DNA from: an uncultured Sphingobacteriales bacterium
GTDB lineage: Bacteria > Bacteroidota > Bacteroidia > Chitinophagales > Chitinophagaceae
Reading direction: 5' to 3'
Assembly (NCBI GenBank): GCA_946887085.1
Contig: CAMPKG010000059.1
Span: 1 to 12,892, forward strand
Length of the DNA: 12,892 nucleotides
Of the stretch, positions 1 to 7,280 are shown one piece after another. Position 1 is the stretch's first letter, and every line of letters starts with the position of its first letter. The notes beneath the pieces are model-generated. The model was not told the origin of the DNA and searched no databases. It worked only from the letters and a program-made list of their open reading frames with translations. The translations under genes were made by a program, and so were the position numbers.

Positions 1-1
1 G

Positions 2-1327
2 CTAAATGGTGAATCGGTCGAAGTATTAATGGAAAAATTCGAAACGTTTAACAACGTTACGATTTACCATGCAGATACTTTGTTAGATGATAATTTAGAT
101 TTCCGAGCAAAATTTCAAAAGGGTTACGACAAAGTCATTGCAAATCCGCCATATGGTGCGTGGCAGGAGTATACAAAGCGTGCAAAACTCAAGAAGATAT
201 TTCCAAATTTATACGCCAAAGAAACATACACCCTGTTTCTATATCGCTGTATTCAGCTGTTAAGCGACGGGGGCAAATTATGCTTTATAGTTCCCGATAC
301 TTTTTTGAACTTACACATGCATAAGAGCATACGTGAATTTCTGCTGTGTCGGACCAAAATATGCGAAATACTGCTTTTCCCATCAAGTTTTTTTCCTGGC
401 GTCAATTTTGGATACGCCAACTTATCTATAATTACGTTGGAGCGATGTGATGGTAAACAAACTTGCTTAAATAATCAATTCAGGATTATCAGCGGATTTA
501 AGTCTGTGGATGAGCTTGGTGATCCTGACGCATTACACCTTGAAAAAACACATTACACTCAAAAGGAACTATTAAACAATGACGACTTTACGTTCTTTCG
601 TACAAACAACAAAAATCTAATAACCGCAATCAACAATTCCCCAACGCGTGTTGGCGACATTGCAGATTGTGTGACTGGATTTTATTCAGGAAACGATAAA
701 GAATATCTACGCTCGTTGGATCCAAACCACAAGAATGCAAAAAATTACAGGATCGTTGACAAATCACTCATTGGGAATGAGTATCTAGAGCTACCAGATT
801 TGTTATCGGGCATTTCGGACACGAAACATTTCGTCCCGGTTCTAAAAGGTGGTAACACAAAATACTATAAGCAAGATAATTGGTACATGGACTGGAGTAT
901 GGAAGCTGTCGCTCATTATAAAACGGACAAAAAATCTCGATTCCAAAATTCCCAATATTATTTCAAGTACGGAATAGGTGTACCAATGGTCAGTTCTTCG
1001 AGAATTAGTGCAGCTCTTTTAGAGAATAAACTTTTTGACCAAAGCATTGTCGGAATTTTCCCAAAGGACGAAAAATATGTGCTTTACTTGTTAGCATTTT
1101 TCAACTCGACAACCTGCAATAAATTAATTCGTGCGATAAATCCTTCAGCAAATAACCCGGCTAACTATATTAAACGGATCCCATTTATTGAGCCTGACTC
1201 AAGTACGCTGCAAATGATAAATATCCGTGTGACCCAGATAGTGAACTCTTTAAAAGAAGATGGGACCTATGATCAAACTGTTGACGGGTTTATAAATGAC
1301 ACTTTTGCTGACTTATATGGATTTTGA
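2..1327 (+). CDS. Adenine-specific DNA methyltransferase (Eco57I/TaqI-like, NPPY), 5'-truncated by window edge
   Basis: This is probably an N6-adenine DNA methyltransferase of a restriction-modification system. Counting from the ATG at 29, the catalytic motif IV NPPYG lies at residues 39-43 within YDKVIANPPYGAW. A typical later element, GGKLCFIVPDTFLN, follows at about 81-94. The C-terminal half ends in a target-recognition-like stretch with NPSANNPANYIKRIPF near residue 370, a pattern common in Eco57I/TaqI-type enzymes. The frame stays open upstream of the ATG to the window edge (nine further codons, LNGESVEVL), and the SAM-binding motif I is absent. The ATG at 29 is therefore very likely an internal Met and the gene is cut by the window. 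The base composition is clearly more AT-rich than the genes to the right, which fits horizontal acquisition. Whether a nuclease domain or separate endonuclease gene lies upstream cannot be seen. A type IIG enzyme or a solitary methylase is equally possible. Confidence 0.85.
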   Translation, partial: LNGESVEVLMEKFETFNNVTIYHADTLLDDNLDFRAKFQKGYDKVIANPPYGAWQEYTKRAKLKKIFPNLYAKETYTLFLYRCIQLLSDGGKLCFIVPDTFLNLHMHKSIREFLLCRTKICEILLFPSSFFPGVNFGYANLSIITLERCDGKQTCLNNQFRIISGFKSVDELGDPDALHLEKTHYTQKELLNNDDFTFFRTNNKNLITAINNSPTRVGDIADCVTGFYSGNDKEYLRSLDPNHKNAKNYRIVDKSLIGNEYLELPDLLSGISDTKHFVPVLKGGNTKYYKQDNWYMDWSMEAVAHYKTDKKSRFQNSQYYFKYGIGVPMVSSSRISAALLENKLFDQSIVGIFPKDEKYVLYLLAFFNSTTCNKLIRAINPSANNPANYIKRIPFIEPDSSTLQMINIRVTQIVNSLKEDGTYDQTVDGFINDTFADLYGF

Positions 1328-1620
1328 CCCCCAGCTCGCGGTAGTCTTCCAAACAAATAAAACAACGCTCGGCGAAGTCTCTGACTTCGTCGCACCGGCT
1401 GTCGATCCCCAGCTCGCCGTAGTGTTCCCACTAAACAAACCAAACGTTCGGCGAAGTCTCTGACTTCGTCGCACCGGCTTTCGATCTCATGATCGGCGAG
1501 CACCGGCAACTTCATACTTCCCCCAGCTCGGCGAAGTCCGCGTTCGGCGAAGTCTCTGACTTCGTCGCACCGGCAGTCGATCTCCTGATCGGCGAGCACC
1601 GGCAACTTCTTACTTCCTCC
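1328..1620. repeat. Cluster of three imperfect repeat units with hairpin cores
   Basis: This gene-free stretch is almost entirely repeat. Three units begin with CCCCAGCTCG at 1329, 1407 and 1521 and end with CACCGGC followed by (T/A)(G/T)TCGAT at 1406, 1485 and 1580, giving lengths of about 78, 79 and 60 bp. Each contains the same 30-bp core (1370-1399, 1449-1478, 1545-1574), with no mismatch between copies. Each core carries a 7-bp stem, CGAAGTC/GACTTCG, around a TCT loop. Units 2 and 3 are each followed by a further shared stretch of about 36 bp (1486-1521 and 1581-1616), so 1445-1521 and 1541-1617 form a 77-bp direct repeat 96 bp apart with few mismatches. The array starts at the base after the methyltransferase stop codon. 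It resembles REP/MITE-like intergenic repeats; no transposase is present. Confidence 0.85.
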
Positions 1621-1645
1621 ACTATTCACTACTTTAGGCGCTATT

Positions 1646-2131
1646 ATGACTGCCCAAAAACTATTGACCCGGATAAGAATAATGATCGTGGTGTTTGTTG
1701 TTACGCTCATATTAAGTGGCGTAACAGCATTCCCGGTATATTCCGAGCTGAAATGGATAGTAGAGCATAACCTATTTCCGGAAGATTCGCTGATAGGTGC
1801 ATGGCTTTTCAGGGTCTGGCAGGGCGTATCGGATGTAAACGATAACCACCATTTCCTGTTCTATGGTTACGACTGGCTGGCTTTTGCGCACATCGTTATA
1901 GGCCTGGCATTTATCGGCCCCTACAAAGACCCTGTCAAAAACAAATGGATCATCGACTGGGCAATACTCGCGTGTATCTGCGTTATACCCCTGGCCGTCA
2001 TCGCCGGCCCCATCCGCCACATTCCCTGGTTCCACATTCTTATTGATTGCTCATTTGGTATCATCGGCATCATCCCCCTCCTCATCACCCTCAAATGGAT
2101 AGTGCAGCTGGAAGCAATTGAAAAAGTGTAA
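1646..2131 (+). CDS. Four-helix integral membrane protein, function unknown
   Basis: This 161-residue hydrophobic protein has four predicted membrane segments at about residues 12-32, 73-92, 101-121 and 128-149. The long first loop (33-72) is acidic and aromatic and includes a DVNDNHH stretch. I do not recognise a named family, and no catalytic motif is evident. The ATG at 1646 lies shortly after the repeat cluster. No Shine-Dalgarno sequence is visible, which is usual for Bacteroidota. The gene is followed by a 36-bp gap and then a lipoprotein on the same strand, so co-transcription is possible. Several ORFs on the opposite strand overlap it, but they lack coherent protein features. Confidence 0.75.
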   Translation: MTAQKLLTRIRIMIVVFVVTLILSGVTAFPVYSELKWIVEHNLFPEDSLIGAWLFRVWQGVSDVNDNHHFLFYGYDWLAFAHIVIGLAFIGPYKDPVKNKWIIDWAILACICVIPLAVIAGPIRHIPWFHILIDCSFGIIGIIPLLITLKWIVQLEAIEKV

Positions 2132-2167
2132 GATCAAGCACATTCCCTATTCTTCTAATTTTCAAAC

Positions 2168-2473
2168 ATGACCAAGCCTATCCGCACCATCACCACCCTA
2201 CTGTTATCAGCTGTTTTTCTGGGTTGCGCTCCTTCAAAAAAAGAGATCGTAAAGTATGCCTGGAAATACGACAACGGCTACCACATCGGCGACTGGATAG
2301 AATTCAACGACACCCTCTACCGGCTGGACAATGACCTGAACATCTACAGGAACGGCAGCAAGGTTGCGGTCATTACAGCAGCCAACGATCATGAAATGAC
2401 CATTGAGGCAGACAGTACGAAGGAAAAAGGCCGTTATGTAAATAAGGGAAACAGGAGTGTTAAATCTCCGTAA
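2168..2473 (+). CDS. Small predicted lipoprotein, function unknown
   Basis: This 101-residue protein starts with a short basic N-terminus and a hydrophobic stretch ending in AVFLGC at residues 15-20. It reads as an SP-II lipobox with Cys20 as the lipidated residue, although Phe at -3 is less usual than Leu. The mature part is hydrophilic and lysine-rich, with a WIEFNDTLYRLDNDLNIYRNG stretch that looks beta-rich. No family was recognised. The stop codon is only 8 bp from the start of the propeller gene, so the two are probably co-transcribed, and a shared cell-envelope role is possible. The sequence TAATTTTC at 2156-2163 is a weak -7-like match without a convincing -33 partner. Confidence 0.7.
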   Translation: MTKPIRTITTLLLSAVFLGCAPSKKEIVKYAWKYDNGYHIGDWIEFNDTLYRLDNDLNIYRNGSKVAVITAANDHEMTIEADSTKEKGRYVNKGNRSVKSP

Positions 2474-2481
2474 CTTCCCTT

Positions 2482-3486
2482 ATGAAAACCCTGCTCCTGT
2501 TCGCCGCCACGCTAAGCATATTCAACTGCAGTTACGGGCAGGAGAATAAAACGCCATTGAATTTCTTTACCTATCAGCAAGCGCAGGTAAGTGAGATCAT
2601 CCGCTGCATTTACGAAGACAAAAAACAAAGGCTCTGGTTCGGCACCAATAACGATGGCGTGTGCATGTACGATGGAAAGTCGCTCACGTATTTCAACTAC
2701 TCAAACGGTTTTGCCGGCAGGGCCGTGCGCGAAATAGCGGAAGACAGGAACGGCAATCTCTGGTTTGCCACCGACAGGGGTTTGATAAAATACAACGGCA
2801 AAGAGTTCAGCATCTTCACGCAAAAAGACGGACTGCCCCACTCCGATTGCTGGAGTCTACTGATAGACAGGAAAGGCATTATCTGGATAGGTACGCTGGA
2901 AGGCGCCTGCCGCTACGAGGGAAAAAACTTTACAGCTTTCGAGGTGCCTGCGGCGATAGAAAGAGATTTCACCCGCGGTGTCACCAGCGCCAAGATCATC
3001 TGGGATATAAAGGAAGACAGTAAGGGCCGGATCTGGCTGGCCACCAACGGGCGCGGTGTGTATGTGTATAATGGCAGGAGCCTCGCCAATGTGTCGAAAG
3101 CTGATGGGCTGGGCGGCAATTTCGTGAACGGCATCCTTGAAGACAGGAAGGGCAATATATGGTTCGCCACCCAACACAACGGCGTCAGCCGCAGGACCGG
3201 CAAGTCGTTCACCCATTTTACCGACAAGGAACTTTGCGGCAAAGAAGCATGGCGTTTGTTTGAAGGCCGCAAAGGTAATATCTGGGTATCGCTGCGCGGC
3301 TGCGTTGCCCGCTACGATGGTAAAGCCTTCAGGATATTCAATGCCAAAGACGGACTGAATAATTGCTGCGTGCAGGCCATCTTTGAAGACAACGCAGGAC
3401 GAATGTGGTTCGGCTCCGGCGCGGGGCTTTTCCGTTTAGAGGGCGAACGGTTTGTGAATGTTACAAAGAACGGACGGTGGAAATAG
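2482..3486 (+). CDS. Secreted seven-bladed Reg_prop beta-propeller protein
   Basis: This 334-residue protein has a signal peptide (residues 1-20, ending SYGQ) followed by seven repeats of the two-component regulator propeller type (Reg_prop, PF07494-like). The key tryptophans of the G-x-[IL]-W-[FIV]-[GA]-T pattern are at residues 52, 94, 135, 185, 227, 268 and 309. They are spaced about 41-42 residues apart, except for one 50-residue interval between blades 3 and 4. Each is followed by a G-[LV]-x-x-[YF]-[DN]-G-K element. In hybrid two-component sensors these blades form the periplasmic sensing part; here the protein ends after blade 7 with no transmembrane, kinase or HTH domain. It is therefore a free-standing periplasmic or surface propeller, possibly binding a ligand or partner. 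It sits 8 bp after a lipoprotein gene and converges on the VOC gene. Confidence 0.9.
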   Translation: MKTLLLFAATLSIFNCSYGQENKTPLNFFTYQQAQVSEIIRCIYEDKKQRLWFGTNNDGVCMYDGKSLTYFNYSNGFAGRAVREIAEDRNGNLWFATDRGLIKYNGKEFSIFTQKDGLPHSDCWSLLIDRKGIIWIGTLEGACRYEGKNFTAFEVPAAIERDFTRGVTSAKIIWDIKEDSKGRIWLATNGRGVYVYNGRSLANVSKADGLGGNFVNGILEDRKGNIWFATQHNGVSRRTGKSFTHFTDKELCGKEAWRLFEGRKGNIWVSLRGCVARYDGKAFRIFNAKDGLNNCCVQAIFEDNAGRMWFGSGAGLFRLEGERFVNVTKNGRWK

Positions 3487-3490
3487 CTGC

Positions 3491-3512
3491 CGGGAGATGT
3501 ACCTACCTCCCG
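3491..3512. terminator. Hairpin between convergent genes, possible bidirectional terminator
   Basis: CGGGAG (3491-3496) and CTCCCG (3507-3512) form a perfect 6-bp stem with a 10-nt loop. The hairpin lies between the + strand propeller stop (3486) and overlaps the last codons of the minus-strand VOC gene, which stops at 3503. No strong T-tract follows on either side, so termination activity is only inferred from its position. Confidence 0.4.
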
Positions 3513-4435
3513 ATCACCTTCTCCGCATTGTCACTAAGCGCTTCGGCCAGCGCAATAATAATTCCTTCGGGCCCGCGGAGATAACAAAGCTTGTACGCGT
3601 TCTCGTAGGTCACTACCTCGCCCATAAGCTGGGCTCCTTGCTTCTGCAGGCGCGCCACAACGTCATCAATATTTTCAACAGCGAACATCAGTCGGCGGAT
3701 GCCAATGGTATTCACAGCATTTGCATCACCCGCCACCGCACCGGGCGAATGGAATTTATCCAGCTCTATACCGCTGTGGCCGTCGGGTGTACGCAGCACC
3801 GAGAGTGTCGCCTTTACATTTTTTAGTCCTAGCAGGCTATCCACAGAAGGGCCTTCCACCACGGGCTCTCCCTCAAGTTCAAGGCCAAGTTCCAAAAAGA
3901 ACCCCTTGACGGCTTCCAGATCGTCGACAACGATGAGCACGTTATCCATCCGCAGCAGTGCAGACGTGTTAGCGTCCTTTTCGGGGTTATTCGTTAGCTC
4001 CTCGGCCAGCGCTATCATAATGCCCTCTGGGCCGTGCAGGTAACAGAGCTTATAGGAGTCGCCATACTGCACCATTTCGCCAATAAGCCTGGCGCCATGT
4101 TTCTGCAGGCGGGCAACAACATCATCAATCCCTTTAACGGCGAACATGATGCGACGTATACCCAATGCATTCACCGGTGCATTCTGCTCACCGGCGAAGG
4201 CTTTCGGTTTCTGATACTTTATCAGCTCCAGCTTGCCGTGGCCATCAGGGGTGTGCATCATAGCAACGTCGTTGAGGACGCCATCCAGTGCTACAATGCG
4301 GTCAACCCAATCTCCTTCAACAGCCATCTTCCCTTCAAGCTCCAGGCCAAGTTCGACAAAGAAGTCGACAGCAGCTTCCAGGTCTTCGACAATGATACCG
4401 ACATTGTCCATCCTTAATAATTTATGTTTTGCCAT
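3503..4435 (-). CDS. Tandem-duplicated VOC (glyoxalase/bleomycin-resistance fold) protein
   Basis: This 310-residue protein consists of two copies of one VOC domain, at residues about 6-145 and 160-298, with an offset of about 152-153. Matching landmarks are LRMDNVGIIVEDLEA / LRMDNVLIVVDDLEA, FVELGLELEG / FLELGLELEG, TPDGHGKLEL / TPDGHSGIEL, LGIRRIMFAV / IGIRRLMFAV and GPEGIMIALAE / GPEGIIIALAE. VOC proteins act as metal-dependent lyases, isomerases or dioxygenases, or as drug-binding proteins. Here the usual N-terminal His ligand position reads Asn (residue 11 and its partner), while acidic residues E70/E224 and E145/E298 are kept; the chemistry is therefore uncertain. Homologues of this type are usually single-domain proteins of about 150 residues, so this looks like an in-frame gene duplication. 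It starts 5 bp after the upstream YciI-like gene and is probably in the same operon. Sequestration or detoxification of a small molecule is only an inference. Confidence 0.88.
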   Translation of the reverse strand: MAKHKLLRMDNVGIIVEDLEAAVDFFVELGLELEGKMAVEGDWVDRIVALDGVLNDVAMMHTPDGHGKLELIKYQKPKAFAGEQNAPVNALGIRRIMFAVKGIDDVVARLQKHGARLIGEMVQYGDSYKLCYLHGPEGIMIALAEELTNNPEKDANTSALLRMDNVLIVVDDLEAVKGFFLELGLELEGEPVVEGPSVDSLLGLKNVKATLSVLRTPDGHSGIELDKFHSPGAVAGDANAVNTIGIRRLMFAVENIDDVVARLQKQGAQLMGEVVTYENAYKLCYLRGPEGIIIALAEALSDNAEKVIGR

Positions 4436-4440
4436 GGTGT

Positions 4441-4743
4441 TTATGGTTGTTCTATTGTATAAATGATCCGGCCGTAGCCGGTATAAGGGTGCAGCTCCAT
4501 CAATTCAAACGTGATCAGGTTCTTCTCTACCAAAGGTAATTTTCCTAATAATTCCTTTGCTTGGGCCCTGGTCTCACACTCCAATACAAGGACAGCAGAA
4601 TTTTCTTCATTGAAATAATGTTCTCGGAGTTGCTCGCTGAGGTACATTCTATACACATCAAGCGCCTCCTGCGCCAGCAGTTCTTTGCTTACAGTACTCC
4701 AGTCCACCCCTGCAACTTCTTTCTCAATAGCCAGTATTTTCAT
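4441..4743 (-). CDS. YciI/muconolactone-isomerase-like small alpha-beta barrel protein
   Basis: This 100-residue soluble protein begins MKILAIEKEV and contains VLVLECETRAQAKELLGKLPLV at about 51-72 and a C-terminal region ending HPYTGYGRIIY. This pattern matches small dimeric ferredoxin-fold proteins related to YciI and muconolactone isomerase, some of which have been labelled superoxide dismutase in databases without good reason. I recall similar proteins beginning MKxLAxE and carrying the VLxLEC and LPLV motifs, but a search is needed to fix the family. The gene lies 5 bp upstream of the duplicated VOC gene on the same strand. Pairing of two small-molecule-binding folds suggests a shared catabolic or detoxification role. 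Confidence 0.7.
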   Translation of the reverse strand: MKILAIEKEVAGVDWSTVSKELLAQEALDVYRMYLSEQLREHYFNEENSAVLVLECETRAQAKELLGKLPLVEKNLITFELMELHPYTGYGRIIYTIEQP

Positions 4744-4959
4744 AATTCAGATCATTAAATGCAGACGATAATTATAGTGAATAAACGGGAATAAATACCC
4801 ATCATTAAAGACAGCTAATTCGATGCGATCTAAAGCAAGCTTTATTTCTATATCGCCAACGCTTCCATTCCTCCCCGCCTTCCCATATTTAAGGATGACA
4901 ATGCATCTCTCATATATGGCATGGTTGTTGATTTAACCTCTAAAACCTAAAAGCCTCTT

Positions 4960-6357
4960 ATGAAACTTAAATGCTACCTGCTTTTGCTGGCCTTACCTTT
5001 TGTTTCCCCGGTATGGGCACAATGCGATTTTACCGTTGCAGCGTTAACGCCACTCGACTACCAGGTACCCGGCACAAAAAAATTTGCAGTCAGCATCAGG
5101 AATGCAGGAACCACAGGATTGGGTAAAGTTGATATTTACTGGCAACAGGATAATGGTGCTGTAAACAGTGTGAGTAAGGTACCTATACAAATTAAGTTCA
5201 GTGGCATAAACGGACTGGTGGAGGACCCTGCTTTCAACGTAAGTTTTCCATCCGCCGGCACTTACAAGCTGAAAGTATGGATAAAAATGATCGCGCCCCT
5301 GGATGTAAATCCGGCTAATGATACGCTCACTGCTACCATCCGTGTTTTCCCCTCACTGCCCAAGAAAAATGTATTGCTGGAAGTATTCAAGCACCAGCTG
5401 TGCGGGCCTTGTTATGAAGCAGCCTTATTCAACGATACAGTCGTAAGCAAGAACGCGAACTATTCAATCGCGAGCTTATATACATTACCGCCCAGTTTCT
5501 CCCCTCTTGAGATACTGTACAATGCCGATGCAGAAGTAGTGGATAATTTTTATGGATTTGGCCATCCCGCGCCTTTTTTCGACAGGTTTAAGTTCGCCTC
5601 ACAGACGAACATAGGCACTGTTTATTATTCTTATGTTTCCCCGGGCGATACAGGCTATGCCCTGCAAGCCTATGGCCAGCGGGAACAGTTCTATGAGCCG
5701 GTACAGGTATATTTTAAGGCAGCAAGCTTTGATGCGGGTACCAGGGAATTAAAAGTAACAGTTGCGGCGGGATTTTTTGATGATCTCAGCGGCGACTACA
5801 GGTTCAACCTTTACCTGATCGAGGATAGCATCAAAGGTTACCAGGCCATGGCTCCCGATCCGAACAACTATATTCATAACCATGTACTGCGCGCCATGAT
5901 AGGCGGCCCCTGGGGAAAACAGGGCAGCCTCCCTGCATCGATCAAAAAAGGAGAAGGAAGGGAATACGAGTTTGTCTATACGATACCTGGAAATTACAAG
6001 ATCGCAAACCTGCATCTGACTGCTATGGTGCAACAATATGAAGCAGACGGGCTGAAAAGGAGAATACTTAATTCGGAACATAAAACACTGCACCAGGTAG
6101 TATCTGTAAAGGACCAGCTAACGACGACATCAAACATTGAAGTATATCCAAACCCCGTGCAGGACCGTTTAAAGATCACGGTGAATAACGGACGAACCCA
6201 TAAGCTAAAGCTGGCTGATATGAACGGGAAAGTTTTCGAGGTGCTGCAGTTTAGCCACACAGCCGAAGTAGATATGAGTTCCCTGTCCCCAGGCAACTAT
6301 CTGCTTTACCTGGATGACGGCAGCGTTGTTCACACGCGAAAGATAGTTAAGGAATAA
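4960..6357 (+). CDS. Secreted CARDB-like / Omp28-like thioredoxin-fold protein with T9SS sorting domain
   Basis: This 465-residue protein is exported. It has a signal peptide (1-20, cleavage after VWA) and a CARDB-like beta-sandwich at about 22-130, with NAGTTGLGKVDIYW and a KVWI..PLDVNPANDTLTATI ending typical of such adhesion modules. A thioredoxin-like region follows, beginning KNVLLEVFKHQLCGPCYEA with a CGPC site at residues 148-151. The GHPAPFF stretch further on may supply the cis-Pro loop. This order resembles the Omp28-related outer membrane protein family. The C-terminus, from VYPNP at 395-399 to the final VVHTRKIVKE, is a type IX secretion sorting domain (por-secretion type A). The mature protein is predicted to be surface-attached or released. 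A perfect 13-bp hairpin follows the stop codon. Confidence 0.87.
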   Translation: MKLKCYLLLLALPFVSPVWAQCDFTVAALTPLDYQVPGTKKFAVSIRNAGTTGLGKVDIYWQQDNGAVNSVSKVPIQIKFSGINGLVEDPAFNVSFPSAGTYKLKVWIKMIAPLDVNPANDTLTATIRVFPSLPKKNVLLEVFKHQLCGPCYEAALFNDTVVSKNANYSIASLYTLPPSFSPLEILYNADAEVVDNFYGFGHPAPFFDRFKFASQTNIGTVYYSYVSPGDTGYALQAYGQREQFYEPVQVYFKAASFDAGTRELKVTVAAGFFDDLSGDYRFNLYLIEDSIKGYQAMAPDPNNYIHNHVLRAMIGGPWGKQGSLPASIKKGEGREYEFVYTIPGNYKIANLHLTAMVQQYEADGLKRRILNSEHKTLHQVVSVKDQLTTTSNIEVYPNPVQDRLKITVNNGRTHKLKLADMNGKVFEVLQFSHTAEVDMSSLSPGNYLLYLDDGSVVHTRKIVKE

Positions 6358-6362
6358 GACCA

Positions 6363-6398
6363 GGTGTTCAGGATGTTCTACCGGGCATCCTGAACACC
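6363..6398 (+). terminator. Strong 13-bp perfect hairpin after the T9SS protein gene
   Basis: GGTGTTCAGGATG (6363-6375) pairs without mismatch with CATCCTGAACACC (6386-6398) around a 10-nt loop. It starts 6 bp after the stop codon of the T9SS protein gene. There is no T-tract after it, so it may be a Rho-independent terminator of the weak-tail kind seen in Bacteroidota, or an mRNA 3'-end stabiliser. Confidence 0.65.
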
Positions 6399-6438
6399 GG
6401 CGCTTCACAATATCGCCGCCCTTCCCTATATTCATGGC

Positions 6439-7188
6439 GTGACAATTCCCGCCCGCAATGTTAGTGTGCAGCAAGCCATACAAAAAGGCATGAAAACGGT
6501 CATAGTGCCGCCAAGGCGGATATTTATCGTATTCCTTTTACTGGCGGTTTTAATGGTTATCTGCTTATCATGGTTTGGATTATTGTTCATCCTGGCGGGC
6601 GTCATAGGCTCATCGCTGTACATGAGTTGGGCAACACCACGCTGGCGCATCTGGGCTTATGATCATGTTACCGACATTCACCAGCTGCAACGCTCGGCAG
6701 AGATGGCGGGGTTATTGCCTTTGCACTCACACGACAGGATAACAGGTTTCACGGGCATGCGCCAGCGCAGCATTCTCGAAGAACTGCAACAGCGCTTCAA
6801 CGAGCAATACGATTTCATCGACGACCCGTCGATACCCGAAGAAACACATATCTACCCAACGAAGGCTGCGAACACCAACCCCATAATGACGCTCAACGCC
6901 GTCGGCATCTGGACGTTGAATGACGGCTTCTTTGCCTGGGGGCAAATAACCAATGAGCTCATCGCGACGGTCAATTATGTAAGAAGAAATTTTGCTACAG
7001 GCGGTAAAAGCGGTGCAGGCGCTAACAAAGTATTCCGCTTCGATTTTTCCGACGGCAATTTCGAGATATTTCTTTCTAATCTGTACATAGAACCCTGGGA
7101 GCTAGACCTGTTGCTGTATATCTATCGCGGGCGATTCGCAAGCGCAGGCAAACAAGAGGTTATTGACAAACTACTGCCTGGAGGCTGA
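6439..7188 (+). CDS. Membrane-anchored protein of unknown function (GTG start)
   Basis: This 249-residue protein has two closely spaced N-terminal membrane segments (about residues 28-44 and 46-64) that form a hairpin anchor, followed by a cytoplasmic domain of about 185 residues. The latter has a charged helical part (HQLQRSAEMAGLLP to EELQQRFNEQYDF) and a beta-rich part with IMTLNAVGIWTLNDGFFAWGQI and FRFDFSDGNFEIFLS. The second half could resemble a PH-like membrane-associated fold, but I cannot name a family. The start is uncertain: GTG at 6439 gives the full frame, while an ATG at 6490 (residue 18) would give a 232-residue protein. Residues 1-17 look coding. TATATTCA at 6427-6434 is a partial -7-type match very close to the GTG, which may favour the ATG start. 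Confidence 0.65.
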   Translation: MTIPARNVSVQQAIQKGMKTVIVPPRRIFIVFLLLAVLMVICLSWFGLLFILAGVIGSSLYMSWATPRWRIWAYDHVTDIHQLQRSAEMAGLLPLHSHDRITGFTGMRQRSILEELQQRFNEQYDFIDDPSIPEETHIYPTKAANTNPIMTLNAVGIWTLNDGFFAWGQITNELIATVNYVRRNFATGGKSGAGANKVFRFDFSDGNFEIFLSNLYIEPWELDLLLYIYRGRFASAGKQEVIDKLLPGG

Positions 7189-7280
7189 CCACCGGGAGTA
7201 GACATCCCCCGTCCGCAACCTGAGCGGCTTCGCATTTTCGAAAACCCTGAACTATATTCGTCTCCAAACAACCAGGGTAA

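Noticed and set aside
1370..1574. Possible CRISPR array (three identical 30-bp repeats)
   Set aside because: Spacings of 79 and 96 bp leave spacers of 49 and 66 bp that are themselves repeated between units; no cas gene is near.
1273..1710. A 145-codon minus-strand ORF with a repeated CDEVRDFAER peptide
   Set aside because: The peptide repeat is only the translation of the DNA repeat cluster. The ORF overlaps the methyltransferase end and the start of the 1646 gene and has no protein features.
2857..3272. Two overlapping minus-strand ORFs of 119 codons inside the propeller gene
   Set aside because: They are shadows of the Reg_prop repeats, which have clear protein-level periodicity on the + strand.
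4744..4959. Promoter elements in the divergent region before the T9SS protein gene
   Set aside because: Only partial TAnnTTTG-like strings are seen (for example near 4886), none with a partner at the right distance, so no promoter was called.
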